Both the position numbers and the translations under genes were made by a program. 32,276 nucleotides of DNA from Streptomyces albidus (ex Kaewkla and Franco 2022) (GTDB lineage: Bacteria > Actinomycetota > Actinomycetes > Streptomycetales > Streptomycetaceae), in the NCBI RefSeq assembly GCF_013870515.1, contig NZ_JACBXA010000044.1, positions 1-32,276 of the forward strand. The letters are read 5' to 3'. This document shows, one piece after another, positions 1-10,382 of the stretch (its first letter is position 1; each line of letters starts with the position of its first letter). The notes under the pieces are model-generated. The model saw only the letters and a list, made by a program, of their open reading frames with translations. It was not told the DNA's origin and searched no databases.

Positions 1-1
1 T

Positions 2-124
2 GACCAGCAGCAGGCCATCGAACTCCTCCTGGACAAGATGAAGCAGACCAAGTCCAACGCCGAGTTCCTGCTCCAGATCCAGAAGACCACCCCCTCCACC
101 CCCAACGGCAACGGAGGCGACTGA
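2..124 (+). CDS. rho: Transcription termination factor Rho, C-terminal end only
   Basis: The window opens inside a reading frame that gives the last 40 residues of Rho and stops with TGA. The segment has the helical C-terminal pattern of Rho (ELLLDKMKQTKSNAEFL) followed by a short Pro/Thr/Asn/Gly tail typical of actinobacterial Rho. Rho is the hexameric RNA-dependent ATPase that ends transcription at Rho-dependent sites. The catalytic domain lies outside the window. The order rho - LCP gene - rpmE - prfA - prmC downstream fits the known actinobacterial arrangement and supports the call. Confidence 0.88.
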   Translation, partial: DQQQAIELLLDKMKQTKSNAEFLLQIQKTTPSTPNGNGGD

Positions 125-157
125 CCGCCAGTAGGCAGTCCGCACGGATTCACCGGC

Positions 158-193
158 GAGGGCCGTCCCACCACATGCGGTGGGGCGGTCCTC
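158..193 (+). terminator. Intrinsic terminator hairpin after rho
   Basis: A 15-bp stem (158-172 with 179-193) closes a 6-nt loop (ACATGC). Two pairs are G-U wobbles, which suggests function as RNA on the plus strand. There is no U-tract, as is usual in Streptomyces. It begins 33 nt after the rho stop codon. Confidence 0.8.
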
Positions 194-257
194 GCTGTGC
201 GTGTCGGAGCCTGAGAGCTTGCCCACACGCGCCCCGCGTCGCGGGCCTGCCGCAGTG

Positions 258-295
258 ACCCTCTTCGAGCCGCGTCGTTCCAGGTCGAAGAGGGT
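258..295 (+). repeat. Perfect 11-bp inverted repeat in the rho/LCP spacer
   Basis: ACCCTCTTCGA (258-268) and its exact complement (285-295) flank a 16-nt loop. It lies between the rho terminator and the LCP gene, in the 347-bp spacer 125-471, where I see no convincing ORF. It may be a second terminator, a leader hairpin of the LCP mRNA, or an operator. The sequence alone does not decide. Confidence 0.6.
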
Positions 296-471
296 GAAGC
301 GGGTGATCGGCGCCAAAGCGCGCCCTGCATCACTGCCCGGGCACCACCGTCACGCCGTGTGCAACCCTTCCGGATGGCGTAGCGAAAGGCGTCGGGTACA
401 CCGGCGGGGCCGCAGCGCCCAGACACTCCGAGACGACAGAAGAGCCACACGGCAGGACTGAGGGAATCGAG

Positions 472-1599
472 ATGGCGGACGACAGCATGGACGGGCAGGC
501 GGCGACCCCCGGCCGCTCGCGGGGCGGCATCCGTCCCACCGGCCGTCGTCGCAGGCCTCTCGAGCGCCGGCGGCGCATCCTCAAGGCCACCGCCTGGGCG
601 GGTGCGGCAGCCGTCATCCTCGGCGGCTCGGGCCTCGGGTTCGCCTACTTCAAGCTCAACGGCAACATCTCCGGCGTCGACATCAACGCCAAGCTCGGCA
701 AGGACCGCCCGGACGACGCGCCCAACGGGTCCATGGACATCCTCGTCCTCGGCTCCGACACCCGGTCCGGTGACAACGCCAAGTACGGCAAGGGCCAGGC
801 GGGCGCACGCTCCGACACCGCGATGATCGTGCACGTCAACAAGAAGCACGACAAGGCGAGCGTCGTCTCGATACCGCGCGACACCATCGTCGAGCGGCCC
901 AGCTGCATCAAGGACGACGGCGGCGGCACGGCGCCCGCGCAGAAGGCGATGTTCAACTCCGCGTACGAGACGGGCGGCCCGGCCTGTGCGGTCAAGACCG
1001 TGGAGTCGATGTCCGGCGTACGGATGGACCACTACGTCGAGGTCGACTTCTCCGGCTTCAAGAAGCTGATCGACACACTCGGCGGGGTCGAGGTCACCAC
1101 CAAGAAGCCGATCAAGGACCAGGACAGCCACCTCGACCTCGACAAGGGCACCCACAAGCTCGGGGGCGAGCAGGCTCTGGGCCTCGTCCGCACGCGGCAC
1201 GCGGTCGGCGACGGCAGTGACCTGGGCCGGATCCAGCTCCAGCAGGCGTTCGTGAAGGCGCTGATGGACCAGGTCAACAGCGTCGGGCTGTTCAGCAGCC
1301 CGAAGAAGCTCTACAACCTCGCGGACAGCGCGACCTCCGCCGTCACCACCGACTCCGAGCTGGACTCGGTCAGCGACCTGGTGGGCCTGGCCAAGATGGT
1401 CAAGGGCATCAAGTCCGACGACATCCAGATGTCGACGCTGCCGGTGACCTACGACCCGGCCGACCCCAACCGCGTCGTGCCCATGGAGTCCAAGGCGCAG
1501 AAGATGTGGTCGGCGATCAAGAAGGACGCGGCCATACCGAAGTCCGCGACGAAGGGGTCGGCGGGGGACCGGACCGACATCGGCGGAGTGGTCGGTTAG
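472..1599 (+). CDS. LytR-CpsA-Psr (LCP) family cell-wall glycopolymer ligase
   Basis: LCP enzymes move undecaprenyl-linked glycopolymers onto peptidoglycan outside the membrane. The 375-residue protein has a basic cytoplasmic N-terminus (about 1-38), one membrane segment (about 39-60), then an extracellular LCP domain (about 85-270). Family motifs are visible: LVLGSDTRSG (91-100), ARSDT (112-116), SIPRD (133-137) and LVRTRH (238-243) followed by D250 and R253. These Asp and Arg residues bind the pyrophosphate and metal in characterised members. The ATG is preceded by GAGGGA with 6-nt spacing. It follows rho and precedes rpmE; older annotations call such genes transcriptional regulators. The exact polymer substrate is unknown. 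Confidence 0.9.
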   Translation: MADDSMDGQAATPGRSRGGIRPTGRRRRPLERRRRILKATAWAGAAAVILGGSGLGFAYFKLNGNISGVDINAKLGKDRPDDAPNGSMDILVLGSDTRSGDNAKYGKGQAGARSDTAMIVHVNKKHDKASVVSIPRDTIVERPSCIKDDGGGTAPAQKAMFNSAYETGGPACAVKTVESMSGVRMDHYVEVDFSGFKKLIDTLGGVEVTTKKPIKDQDSHLDLDKGTHKLGGEQALGLVRTRHAVGDGSDLGRIQLQQAFVKALMDQVNSVGLFSSPKKLYNLADSATSAVTTDSELDSVSDLVGLAKMVKGIKSDDIQMSTLPVTYDPADPNRVVPMESKAQKMWSAIKKDAAIPKSATKGSAGDRTDIGGVVG

Positions 1600-1627
1600 G
1601 GCACCGCCGCGCCCTCGCGGGAGCCGT

Positions 1628-1647
1628 CCGGCGCGTGCGTGCGCCGG
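1628..1647 (+). terminator. Possible terminator after the LCP gene
   Basis: A 7-bp all-GC stem (CCGGCGC with GCGCCGG) encloses a 6-nt loop 28 nt after the LCP stop codon. It is shorter than the other terminators in this window, so the call is tentative. Confidence 0.4.
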
Positions 1648-1782
1648 GGGGTCGGAATAATGAGCGCCCGCCCCCGGTTTTGGGAGGTACGGCCAGTGAT
1701 GGCAGACTGGTCCGTCGGCCCCGGTTCACGGAAGACAAACCCGTCCTCCGACCCGGCGCCCTCCCGAAACTAGGAGACACCC

Positions 1783-2007
1783 TTGAAGCGCGACATCCAC
1801 CCGGAGTACGTCGAGACCCAGGTCAGCTGCACCTGTGGCAACTCCTTCACCACCCGTAGCACCGTGAGCGGCGGCGTCATCCGCGCCGACATGTGCTCCG
1901 CGTGCCACCCCTTCTACACCGGCAAGCAGAAGATCCTCGACACCGGTGGCCGTGTGGCCCGCTTCGAGGCACGCTTCGGCAAGAGCGCCGGTTCCGCCAA
2001 GAAGTAG
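1783..2007 (+). CDS. rpmE: 50S ribosomal protein L31, zinc-binding form
   Basis: A 74-residue L31 of the zinc-ribbon (C+) type, with C16, C18, C38 and C41 in SCTCGN and [13 protein letters not shown]31 bridges the large and small ribosomal subunits. In Streptomyces the C+ form is replaced by a zinc-free paralogue under zinc starvation, controlled by Zur; the paralogue is not in this window. The start is a TTG: AGGAG at 1772-1776 sits 6 nt upstream, and KRDIHPEYV is the normal L31 N-terminus. A strong nested terminator follows directly, so the gene may be largely monocistronic. Confidence 0.95.
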   Translation: MKRDIHPEYVETQVSCTCGNSFTTRSTVSGGVIRADMCSACHPFYTGKQKILDTGGRVARFEARFGKSAGSAKK

Positions 2008-2015
2008 CACCTCAC

Positions 2016-2063
2016 GAGCGCCGGTCCTCGGCACGCCCTGCCGGGCGTGAAGGGCCGGCGCTC
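2016..2063 (+). terminator. Nested (two-stem) terminator between rpmE and prfA
   Basis: The outer stem GAGCGCCGGTCC / GGGCCGGCGCTC (2016-2027 with 2052-2063) has 12 pairs including one G-U. It encloses a second 7-bp stem (2032-2038 with 2043-2049) with a 4-nt loop. It begins 9 nt after the rpmE stop codon. Confidence 0.8.
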
Positions 2064-2107
2064 TTGCGCTGCCTGGCACCTTCTTCTTCCACGTAAAGGG
2101 ACAAACG

Positions 2108-3181
2108 ATGTTCGAGGCGGTCGAGGAACTGATCGGTGAGCACGCCGAGTTGGAGAAGCAGCTTGCCGATCCGGCGATCCACGCCGACCAGGCGCGTGCC
2201 CGCAAGCTCAACAAGCGGTACGCGGAACTCACCCCTGTCATCGGCACGTACCGCTCGTGGAAGCAGACCGGGGAGGACATCTCGACCGCCCGCGAACTCG
2301 CCGTCGACGACCCCGACTTCGCCGCCGAGGTCAAGGAACTCGAGACGCACCGCGAGGAGCTGACGGAGAAGCTCCGGCTGCTGCTCGTGCCGCGCGACCC
2401 GAGCGACGACAAGGACGTCATCCTCGAGATCAAGGCGGGGGAGGGCGGCGACGAGTCCGCCCTGTTCGCCGGCGATCTCCTTCGGATGTATCTGCGCTAC
2501 GCGGAGCGCGTGGGGTGGAAGACCGAGCTGATCGAGACCACCGAGTCCGACCTGGGCGGCTACAAGGACGTGCAGGTGGCGGTGAAGAGCAAGGGCGGGG
2601 GCGGCGAGCCGGGACAGGGCGTGTGGGCGCGGCTGAAGTACGAGGGCGGCGTGCACCGCGTGCAGCGGGTGCCCGCGACCGAGTCGCAGGGCCGGATCCA
2701 CACCTCCGCCGCCGGCGTGCTCGTCCTTCCGGAGGCCGAGGACGTCGACGTCGAGATCAACGCGAACGATCTGCGGATCGACGTCTACCGCTCCTCCGGT
2801 CCCGGCGGCCAGTCGGTCAACACCACCGACTCCGCTGTCCGGATCACGCACGAGCCCACGGGAATCGTCGTCTCCTGCCAGAACGAGAAGAGCCAGCTCC
2901 AGAACAAGGAGCAGGCGCTGCGCATCCTCCGTGCCCGGCTGCTGGCCGCGGCGCAGGAGGAGGCCGATCAGGAGGCCTCGGACGCCCGCCGGAGCCAGGT
3001 CCGCACCGTCGACCGCTCGGAGCGGGTACGGACGTACAACTTCCCCGAGAACCGGATCTCCGACCACCGGGTCGGCTTCAAGGCGTACAACTTGGACCAG
3101 GTGCTCGACGGCGAACTGGACCCGGTGATCCAGGCCTGCGTCGACGCCGACTCCGCGGCCAAGCTGGCCGCGGCCCAGTAA
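2108..3181 (+). CDS. prfA: Peptide chain release factor 1 (RF1)
   Basis: The 357-residue protein recognises UAA and UAG stop codons and triggers peptidyl-tRNA hydrolysis on the ribosome. The stop-codon-reading tripeptide PAT (189-191, in [10 protein letters not shown]) marks it as RF1 rather than RF2. The catalytic GGQ (233-235, in [12 protein letters not shown]) is intact; its Gln is the methylation target of the PrmC enzyme encoded next door. Length is normal for the family. The ATG has AAAGGGA about 6 nt upstream. It probably heads a translation-related operon with prmC and the tsaC-like gene, separated from rpmE by a terminator. Confidence 0.97.
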   Translation: MFEAVEELIGEHAELEKQLADPAIHADQARARKLNKRYAELTPVIGTYRSWKQTGEDISTARELAVDDPDFAAEVKELETHREELTEKLRLLLVPRDPSDDKDVILEIKAGEGGDESALFAGDLLRMYLRYAERVGWKTELIETTESDLGGYKDVQVAVKSKGGGGEPGQGVWARLKYEGGVHRVQRVPATESQGRIHTSAAGVLVLPEAEDVDVEINANDLRIDVYRSSGPGGQSVNTTDSAVRITHEPTGIVVSCQNEKSQLQNKEQALRILRARLLAAAQEEADQEASDARRSQVRTVDRSERVRTYNFPENRISDHRVGFKAYNLDQVLDGELDPVIQACVDADSAAKLAAAQ

Positions 3182-3214
3182 GCGCGCGTACGGACGGGTG
3201 GTACGGAACTCAAG

Positions 3215-4096
3215 ATGCTGCATTCGTCCGGGGGGCGTCCCCCGAACCCCCGCGGTCTGCTGATCACCGAGGTGGCGCAGGCCACTCAGCGGCTCGCCGC
3301 CGCAGGTGTGCCCTCGCCGCGGTTCGACGCCGAGGAGCTGGCCGCGTTCGTCCACGGAGTCAAGCGCGGTGAGCTGCACCGCGTCGCCGACACCGACTTC
3401 GACGCCCGCTACTGGGAGGCCGTCGCCCGCCGTGAGGCCCGCGAGCCTCTGCAGCACATCACCGGACGCGCCTTCTTCCGGTACCTCGAACTCCAAGTGG
3501 GGCCGGGGGTGTTCGTGCCGCGTCCCGAGACCGAGTCCGTCGCCGGCTGGGCGATAGAAGCGGTACGTGCGATGGACGTGGCCGAGCCCCTCATCGTCGA
3601 CCTGTGCACGGGCTCGGGGGCCATCGCTCTCGCGCTCGCCCAGGAGGTGCCCCGATCGCGCGTGCACGCCGTCGAGTTGGACGAGGGCGCGTACGGCTGG
3701 GCGGTGAAGAACGTCGAGGGCAGCCGGGTCACGCTGCACCACGGTGACGCGCTCACCGCGCTGCCCGAACTCGACGGCCAGGTGGACCTGGTGGTCGCCA
3801 ACCCGCCCTACATCCCGCTCACCGAATGGGAGTACGTGGCGCCCGAGGCCCGCGACCACGACCCCGAACTGGCGTTGTTCTCCGGGGAGGACGGGCTGAC
3901 CACCATCCGCGGCCTGGAGCGCAGCGCACACAGGCTGCTGCGTCCCGGCGGCGTCGTCGTCGTCGAGCACGCCGACACCCAGGGCGGCCAAGTCCCCTGG
4001 ATCTTCACCGAGGACCGCGGCTGGGCCGATGCCGCCGACCACCCCGATCTGAACAACAGGCCCCGATTCGCCACAGCTCGCAGGGAGGTGCCGTGA
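3215..4096 (+). CDS. prmC: Release factor glutamine methyltransferase
   Basis: PrmC (HemK) uses S-adenosylmethionine to methylate the Gln of the GGQ motif in RF1 and RF2. An N-terminal helical domain (about 15-85, binds the release factor) precedes a class I methyltransferase fold. The SAM motif I reads DLCTGSGAIALALA (129-142), and the family signature NPPY is at 196-199. VPRPETE (101-107) is also typical. The first about 13 residues (LHSSGGRPPNPRG) are not conserved as I recall the family and have no good ribosome-binding site, so the true start is uncertain. The gene starts 33 nt after prfA, and its stop codon shares a base with the next ATG (TGATG). Confidence 0.93.
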   Translation: MLHSSGGRPPNPRGLLITEVAQATQRLAAAGVPSPRFDAEELAAFVHGVKRGELHRVADTDFDARYWEAVARREAREPLQHITGRAFFRYLELQVGPGVFVPRPETESVAGWAIEAVRAMDVAEPLIVDLCTGSGAIALALAQEVPRSRVHAVELDEGAYGWAVKNVEGSRVTLHHGDALTALPELDGQVDLVVANPPYIPLTEWEYVAPEARDHDPELALFSGEDGLTTIRGLERSAHRLLRPGGVVVVEHADTQGGQVPWIFTEDRGWADAADHPDLNNRPRFATARREVP

Positions 4097-4743
4097 TGGC
4101 ACGGCGTTATGACTGCACCGACACGACGGACCGCAAGACCGGCCTGCGCGAGGCCGCCTCAGCGGTCCGGCGCGGTGAACTCGTCGTGCTCCCCACGGAC
4201 ACGGTCTACGGCATCGGTGCCGACGCCTTCAGCCCTGACGCCGTCGGCGATCTGCTGGAGGCCAAGGGCCGGGGGCGCAATATGCCCTCGCCGGTGCTCG
4301 TCGGCTCCCCGAACACCCTGCACGGCCTGGTCACCGACTTCTCCGAGGCCGCCTGGGAGTTGGTCGACGCCTTCTGGCCTGGTGCGCTGACGCTGGTCGC
4401 CAAGCACCAGCCGTCGCTGACCTGGGACCTGGGCGACGCCCGGGGGACCGTGGCCGTACGGATGCCGCTGCACCCCGTCGCCATCGAACTGCTCAAGGAG
4501 TTCGGCCCGATGGCCGTCTCCTCGGCCAACCTCACCGGGCACCCGGCTCCGCAGGACTGCGACGCCGCGCAGGACATGCTGGGGGAGTCCGTCGCCGTCT
4601 ATCTCGACGGCGGGCCCACGCCGGACTCGGTGCCCTCCTCGATCGTCGACGTCACGGGCAAGACCCCCGTACTGCTGCGTGCAGGCGCGCTCAGCGCGGA
4701 GGAGCTGCGCAAGGTCGTACCCGACCTCGAGGTGGCCTCGTGA
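4096..4743 (+). CDS. L-threonylcarbamoyladenylate synthase (TsaC/Sua5/YrdC family)
   Basis: The enzyme makes threonylcarbamoyl-AMP from Thr, bicarbonate and ATP, the first step of the t6A37 modification of ANN-decoding tRNAs. The 215-residue protein is a single YrdC domain: VLPTDTVYGIGADAF near 35-50, FWPGALTLV, VAVRMPLHP, and AVSSANLTGHPAP in the second half. It lacks the extra C-terminal Sua5 domain and so resembles short-form TsaC. GGGAGG at 4083-4088 serves the ATG at 4096, which overlaps the prmC stop by one base; a GTG at 4093 in the same frame is an alternative start. Confidence 0.93.
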   Translation: MARRYDCTDTTDRKTGLREAASAVRRGELVVLPTDTVYGIGADAFSPDAVGDLLEAKGRGRNMPSPVLVGSPNTLHGLVTDFSEAAWELVDAFWPGALTLVAKHQPSLTWDLGDARGTVAVRMPLHPVAIELLKEFGPMAVSSANLTGHPAPQDCDAAQDMLGESVAVYLDGGPTPDSVPSSIVDVTGKTPVLLRAGALSAEELRKVVPDLEVAS

Positions 4744-4832
4744 AAGAGGCCACAAGGGCCGCCAGGGGCGGCACCCGGGCTGGGGCCGCGAGCAGCGGCA
4801 CCCGGACGATTCCGCCCGAGGACGGGCAGGCC

Positions 4833-4837
4833 GGGAG
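4833..4837 (+). promoter_or_regulatory. Shine-Dalgarno site that decides the phosphatase-like start
   Basis: GGGAG ends directly against an ATG at 4838, too close for initiation there. It is 9 nt before an in-frame GTG at 4847, which is therefore preferred. Confidence 0.55.
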
Positions 4838-4846
4838 ATGCCTTCG

Positions 4847-5521
4847 GTGAACACCCCGCACGGGCGTGGCACCGCGGACCCCGGCGGCATAAGCGGTACC
4901 GCAGGCCGGTTCCGCATCCTCCACGTCTCCACCGGCAATGTCTGCCGCTCACCTCTGACCGAGCGGCTGACCCGGCATGCCCTGGCGGAGCGGCTGGGCG
5001 GGGGGCGCAGCGGCGGCATCCTCGTGGAGAGCGCGGGCACCTGGGGGCATGAGGGGGCGCCCATGGAGGAACATGCGGCCGAGGTGCTGCTGGAGCACGG
5101 AGCGGACCCTGAGGGCTTCCGTGGCCGCGAGCTGCTGGACGAGCACGTCATCCGCGCCGACCTCGTGCTTACGGCGACCCGTGACCACCGTGCGCAGGTC
5201 GTCTCCATGGGGCACTCGGCCGGGCTGCGCACCTTCACGCTGAAGGAGTTCACGAGGCTCGTACGGGCCATAGACGCCGCCACGCTCCCGGATCCGCGTT
5301 CCGCGCAGGGAGTGGTGGAGCGGGCCACCGCACTGGTGCAGGCGGCGGCCGCGCTGCGCGGCTGGCTGCTGGCGCCGAGCCCCGAGGCGGACGAGATCCA
5401 TGATCCCTACGGGGCGCCGATCCCCTACTTCCGCTCCGTGGGTGACGAGATCAGCAGCGCCCTCGACCCGGTGGTCACGGCGCTGACCGGGGTTCCCGCC
5501 CCCACCTGTAGGGATACGTGA
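4847..5521 (+). CDS. Low-molecular-weight protein tyrosine phosphatase homologue with Ser in place of the nucleophilic Cys
   Basis: The fold signature is clear: HVSTGNVCRSPLTE (26-39) aligns with the LMW-PTP P-loop V-C-x-G-N-x-C-R-S-P. The first Cys, the nucleophile of the CX5R motif, is Ser28 here (codon TCC). Arg34, the second Cys (33) and the general-acid region DPY (186-188) remain. Residues 1-21 are a non-conserved extension. An active phosphatase by the standard mechanism is therefore unlikely; a phosphate-binding or regulatory pseudoenzyme, or a different chemistry, is more plausible. My recollection is that Streptomyces homologues share this Ser, which would make it a conserved trait rather than a mutation. 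It lies between the tsaC-like gene and a wecA-like gene. Confidence 0.85.
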   Translation: MNTPHGRGTADPGGISGTAGRFRILHVSTGNVCRSPLTERLTRHALAERLGGGRSGGILVESAGTWGHEGAPMEEHAAEVLLEHGADPEGFRGRELLDEHVIRADLVLTATRDHRAQVVSMGHSAGLRTFTLKEFTRLVRAIDAATLPDPRSAQGVVERATALVQAAAALRGWLLAPSPEADEIHDPYGAPIPYFRSVGDEISSALDPVVTALTGVPAPTCRDT

Positions 5522-5588
5522 AACCGCCGGACCCGCACCGGTGTCCTATGGTGTGGGGCCAAGGAGAAAGCGAGACTCTGGGGAGCCC

Positions 5589-6959
5589 GTGCGTGAATAC
5601 CTGCTGACGCTCTGCGTCACGGCAGCGGTCACCTATCTGCTGACCGGGCCGGTGCGGAAGTTCGCCATCGCGGCGGGCGCGATGCCGCAGATCCGGGCGC
5701 GTGACGTGCACCGCGAGCCGACACCGCGCCTGGGTGGCATCGCGATGTTCGGCGGCCTGTGCGCGGGGCTCCTGGTCGCGTCCCAACTCACCAACATCGG
5801 CGAGCTGTTCATCCTTTCCGATGAACCTCGCGCGCTGCTCTCCGGCGCAGGGCTGATCTGGCTGCTGGGCGTGCTGGACGACAAGTGGGGCGTCGACGCC
5901 CTGGTCAAGCTGGGCGGACAGATGATCGCCGCGGGCGTGATGGTCCTCCAGGGTCTGACCATCCTCTGGCTGCCCGTGCCGGGTGTGGGCAACGTCGCGC
6001 TGACTCAGCTCCAGGGCACGCTGCTGACGGTCGCGCTCGTTCTGATCACGATCAACGCCGTGAACTTCGTCGACGGTCTGGACGGTCTCGCCTCCGGCAT
6101 GGTCGCCATCGCCGCCGCGGCGTTCTTCATGTACGCCTACCGCATCTGGTACGGGTACGGGGTCGAGGCCGCGGCGCCCGCGACGCTCTTCGCGGCCGTC
6201 CTGATGGGCATGTGCCTGGGCTTCCTGCCGCACAACATGCACCCGGCACGCATCTTCATGGGCGACTCCGGCTCGATGCTGATCGGGCTCGTGCTGGCCG
6301 CCGGCGCGGTCTCCATCACGGGGCAGGTCGACCCGGACCTCATGGTGCAGCACACCGGTTCCGTCCGTTCCGCGGTGCACACGATGGTGCCGCTCTACAT
6401 GCCGCTGCTGCTGCCGCTGTCGATCATCGCGATCCCCGTCGCCGACCTGGTGCTGGCGATCGTCCGCAGGACGTGGCGGGGCGAGTCGCCGTTCGCGGCG
6501 GACAAGGGGCATCTGCACCACCGGCTGCTGGAAGTCGGGCACTCCCACAGCAGGGCGGTGCTGATCATGTACTTCTGGTCGGCGCTGATCGCCTTCGGAG
6601 CGGTGGCCTTCTCGGTGCAGTCCTCCAGCCTGTTGATCGTTCTCGCGATCGTGGTGCTGTGCGCGATCGGGCTCGTCGTGCTGCTGATGCCGCGCTTCAC
6701 GCCGCGGGTGCCGCGCTGGGCGTACGCCTTCGTACCGCCCCGGTACCGCCGTGAACCGGAAGACGAGACGGCCGTCGACGAGGACGTCCAACCTGCCGCT
6801 GAGTCCAGCGAGTCGGACGAGACAGTTGATGCGCCGACGCCGAAAACGGAACCTCAGCCGGCCTTCGCGGGGCTCAACGGGGCGACCGCGATCGGGGGCA
6901 ACGGGCAGAAGAACACGCGCAGTTCAGAGCCTGCGTGTGACGGGCAGCACACCAAGTAG
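5589..6959 (+). CDS. WecA/Rfe-type polyprenyl-phosphate GlcNAc-1-phosphate transferase
   Basis: This integral membrane enzyme (456 residues, about 11 membrane segments) moves a GlcNAc-1-phosphate unit from UDP-GlcNAc to a polyprenyl phosphate, the first step of cell-wall linkage units or teichoic-type polymers. Conserved motifs in order are REPTPRLGG, GVLDDKWG (Asp pair), NAVNFVDGLDGLASG, HNMHPARIFMGDSGSM and the C-terminal HLHHRLL. The last about 70 residues are a hydrophilic acidic tail. I place the start at GTG 5589 (REYLLTLCV, GGGGAG just upstream) because residues from an earlier GTG at 5541 look non-conserved. In Mycobacterium the orthologue (Rv1302) also sits just before the atp genes. 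Confidence 0.9.
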   Translation: MREYLLTLCVTAAVTYLLTGPVRKFAIAAGAMPQIRARDVHREPTPRLGGIAMFGGLCAGLLVASQLTNIGELFILSDEPRALLSGAGLIWLLGVLDDKWGVDALVKLGGQMIAAGVMVLQGLTILWLPVPGVGNVALTQLQGTLLTVALVLITINAVNFVDGLDGLASGMVAIAAAAFFMYAYRIWYGYGVEAAAPATLFAAVLMGMCLGFLPHNMHPARIFMGDSGSMLIGLVLAAGAVSITGQVDPDLMVQHTGSVRSAVHTMVPLYMPLLLPLSIIAIPVADLVLAIVRRTWRGESPFAADKGHLHHRLLEVGHSHSRAVLIMYFWSALIAFGAVAFSVQSSSLLIVLAIVVLCAIGLVVLLMPRFTPRVPRWAYAFVPPRYRREPEDETAVDEDVQPAAESSESDETVDAPTPKTEPQPAFAGLNGATAIGGNGQKNTRSSEPACDGQHTK

Positions 6960-6981
6960 GTAAAGACCTCATCAAATAGTT

Positions 6982-6997
6982 TGTGATACCGTTCACG
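6982..6997. promoter_or_regulatory. Crp-type operator upstream of atpI
   Basis: TGTGATACCGTTCACG matches the classic CRP pattern TGTGA-N6-TCACA at 9 of 10 conserved positions. It sits in a locally AT-rich stretch in the wecA-atpI gap, 121 nt before the atpI start, where an atp promoter would be expected. Crp-family proteins of actinobacteria (Streptomyces Crp, mycobacterial Rv3676, corynebacterial GlxR) use sites of this form. No clear -10/-35 pair could be fixed nearby, so activation or repression cannot be told. Confidence 0.55.
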
Positions 6998-7117
6998 AGA
7001 CCGGCGAGGGGGCCGAAGGACCGTAGTGCGACGGTTCTCGGCGCGAGGTTCGCACCTCCACGCCGGGGAGACAGTCGTCACTGACGACAGACGCCCCCGA
7101 TCTTCGGAGCAACTCCC

Positions 7118-7570
7118 ATGCAGTCGAACGACGCCCGCATGCTCCTGCAGTGCGCCGTCCCGACCGCCCTCGCAGGTGCCGTGGCCGCGACCGTGAGCGC
7201 TGTGCTCGTCGGCGGCAAGGGTGCCGTCGGCGCGGCGGCCGGCGCCGCCGTGGTGATCCTCTTCATGGGGATCGGCCTTGCCGTGCTGCAAGGCACCGCG
7301 AAGTCCCTGCCGCACCTCTTCCAGGCGATGGGCCTGCTGCTCTACACGACGCAGATCCTGCTGCTCGCAGTGGTGTTGATGATCTTCCGGGATACGACGC
7401 TCTTCAACACCAAGGCGTTCGCTTTCTCGTTGCTCGCGGCTGCTCTCGTGTGGGTCGCCGCGCAGGCCCGTTCGCACATGAAGGCCAAGATCCTCTACGT
7501 TGAGCCCCACTCCTCCGACGACGTCGGTGGTGACACCAAGAAGGTCGCCGCCGGCAGGGCCACTTCGTGA
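7118..7570 (+). CDS. atpI: ATP synthase assembly protein I, actinobacterial type
   Basis: A 150-residue protein with four predicted membrane segments (about 10-30, 36-58, 69-93, 101-118) and a short hydrophilic tail. It is the first gene of the atp cluster, where AtpI belongs. AtpI proteins help assemble the c-ring or supply magnesium in other bacteria; the exact role in Streptomyces is not settled. It is weakly conserved in sequence, so position and topology carry the call. The 158-nt spacer before it holds a Crp-like site and a short hairpin (7074-7088), and the 246-nt gap after it holds a stronger hairpin. Confidence 0.8.
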   Translation: MQSNDARMLLQCAVPTALAGAVAATVSAVLVGGKGAVGAAAGAAVVILFMGIGLAVLQGTAKSLPHLFQAMGLLLYTTQILLLAVVLMIFRDTTLFNTKAFAFSLLAAALVWVAAQARSHMKAKILYVEPHSSDDVGGDTKKVAAGRATS

Positions 7571-7663
7571 TCCGCGGCGGAAGTAGGGCCGGGATAAGTG
7601 ACCGCTCGTACAGCTGCTATCGTCCGTTCCCAACTGCGGCGCAGCAGGCGCAGGCGGCAGAGT

Positions 7664-7692
7664 CCACCCGTCCTCCAGGACGGAGCGGGTGG
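7664..7692 (+). promoter_or_regulatory. mRNA hairpin in the atpI-atpB gap
   Basis: CCACCC (7664-7669) pairs with GGGTGG (7687-7692). An inner stem GTCC/GGAC closes a TCCA loop. It lies about 125 nt before the atpB start and could act as an attenuator, processing site or mRNA stabiliser. Confidence 0.5.
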
Positions 7693-7804
7693 CACCGCTC
7701 GCTGACCAACCGCCGCCCCCACATTCGTAAGAACAGTCCAGTGCCGCTCCGTGGCCGCGCGCCGCGCCGACACATCGAGGTAGCCGTACCCATGCGCCAT
7801 GCAG

Positions 7805-7810
7805 AAGGAG
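7805..7810 (+). promoter_or_regulatory. Ribosome-binding site that fixes the atpB start
   Basis: AAGGAG is 6 nt before GTG 7817, showing that translation starts there and not at the ATG 7799 upstream of it. Confidence 0.85.
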
Positions 7811-7816
7811 CTCGCG

Positions 7817-10342
<2,526 letters not shown>

Positions 10343-10382
10343 CTTCGGTCGTCCGCGCAGGGCACCAGCCCAAGCGCACACA

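Noticed and set aside
330..617. Frames on both strands in the rho-LCP spacer (180-461 plus, 330-617 minus)
   Set aside because: Arg/Pro/Ala-rich composition typical of non-coding high-GC DNA, with no supporting ribosome-binding site.
2012..4102. A 696-residue open frame on the minus strand
   Set aside because: It is antisense to prfA and prmC, both unmistakable genes, and its composition is low-complexity Gly/Arg/Leu.
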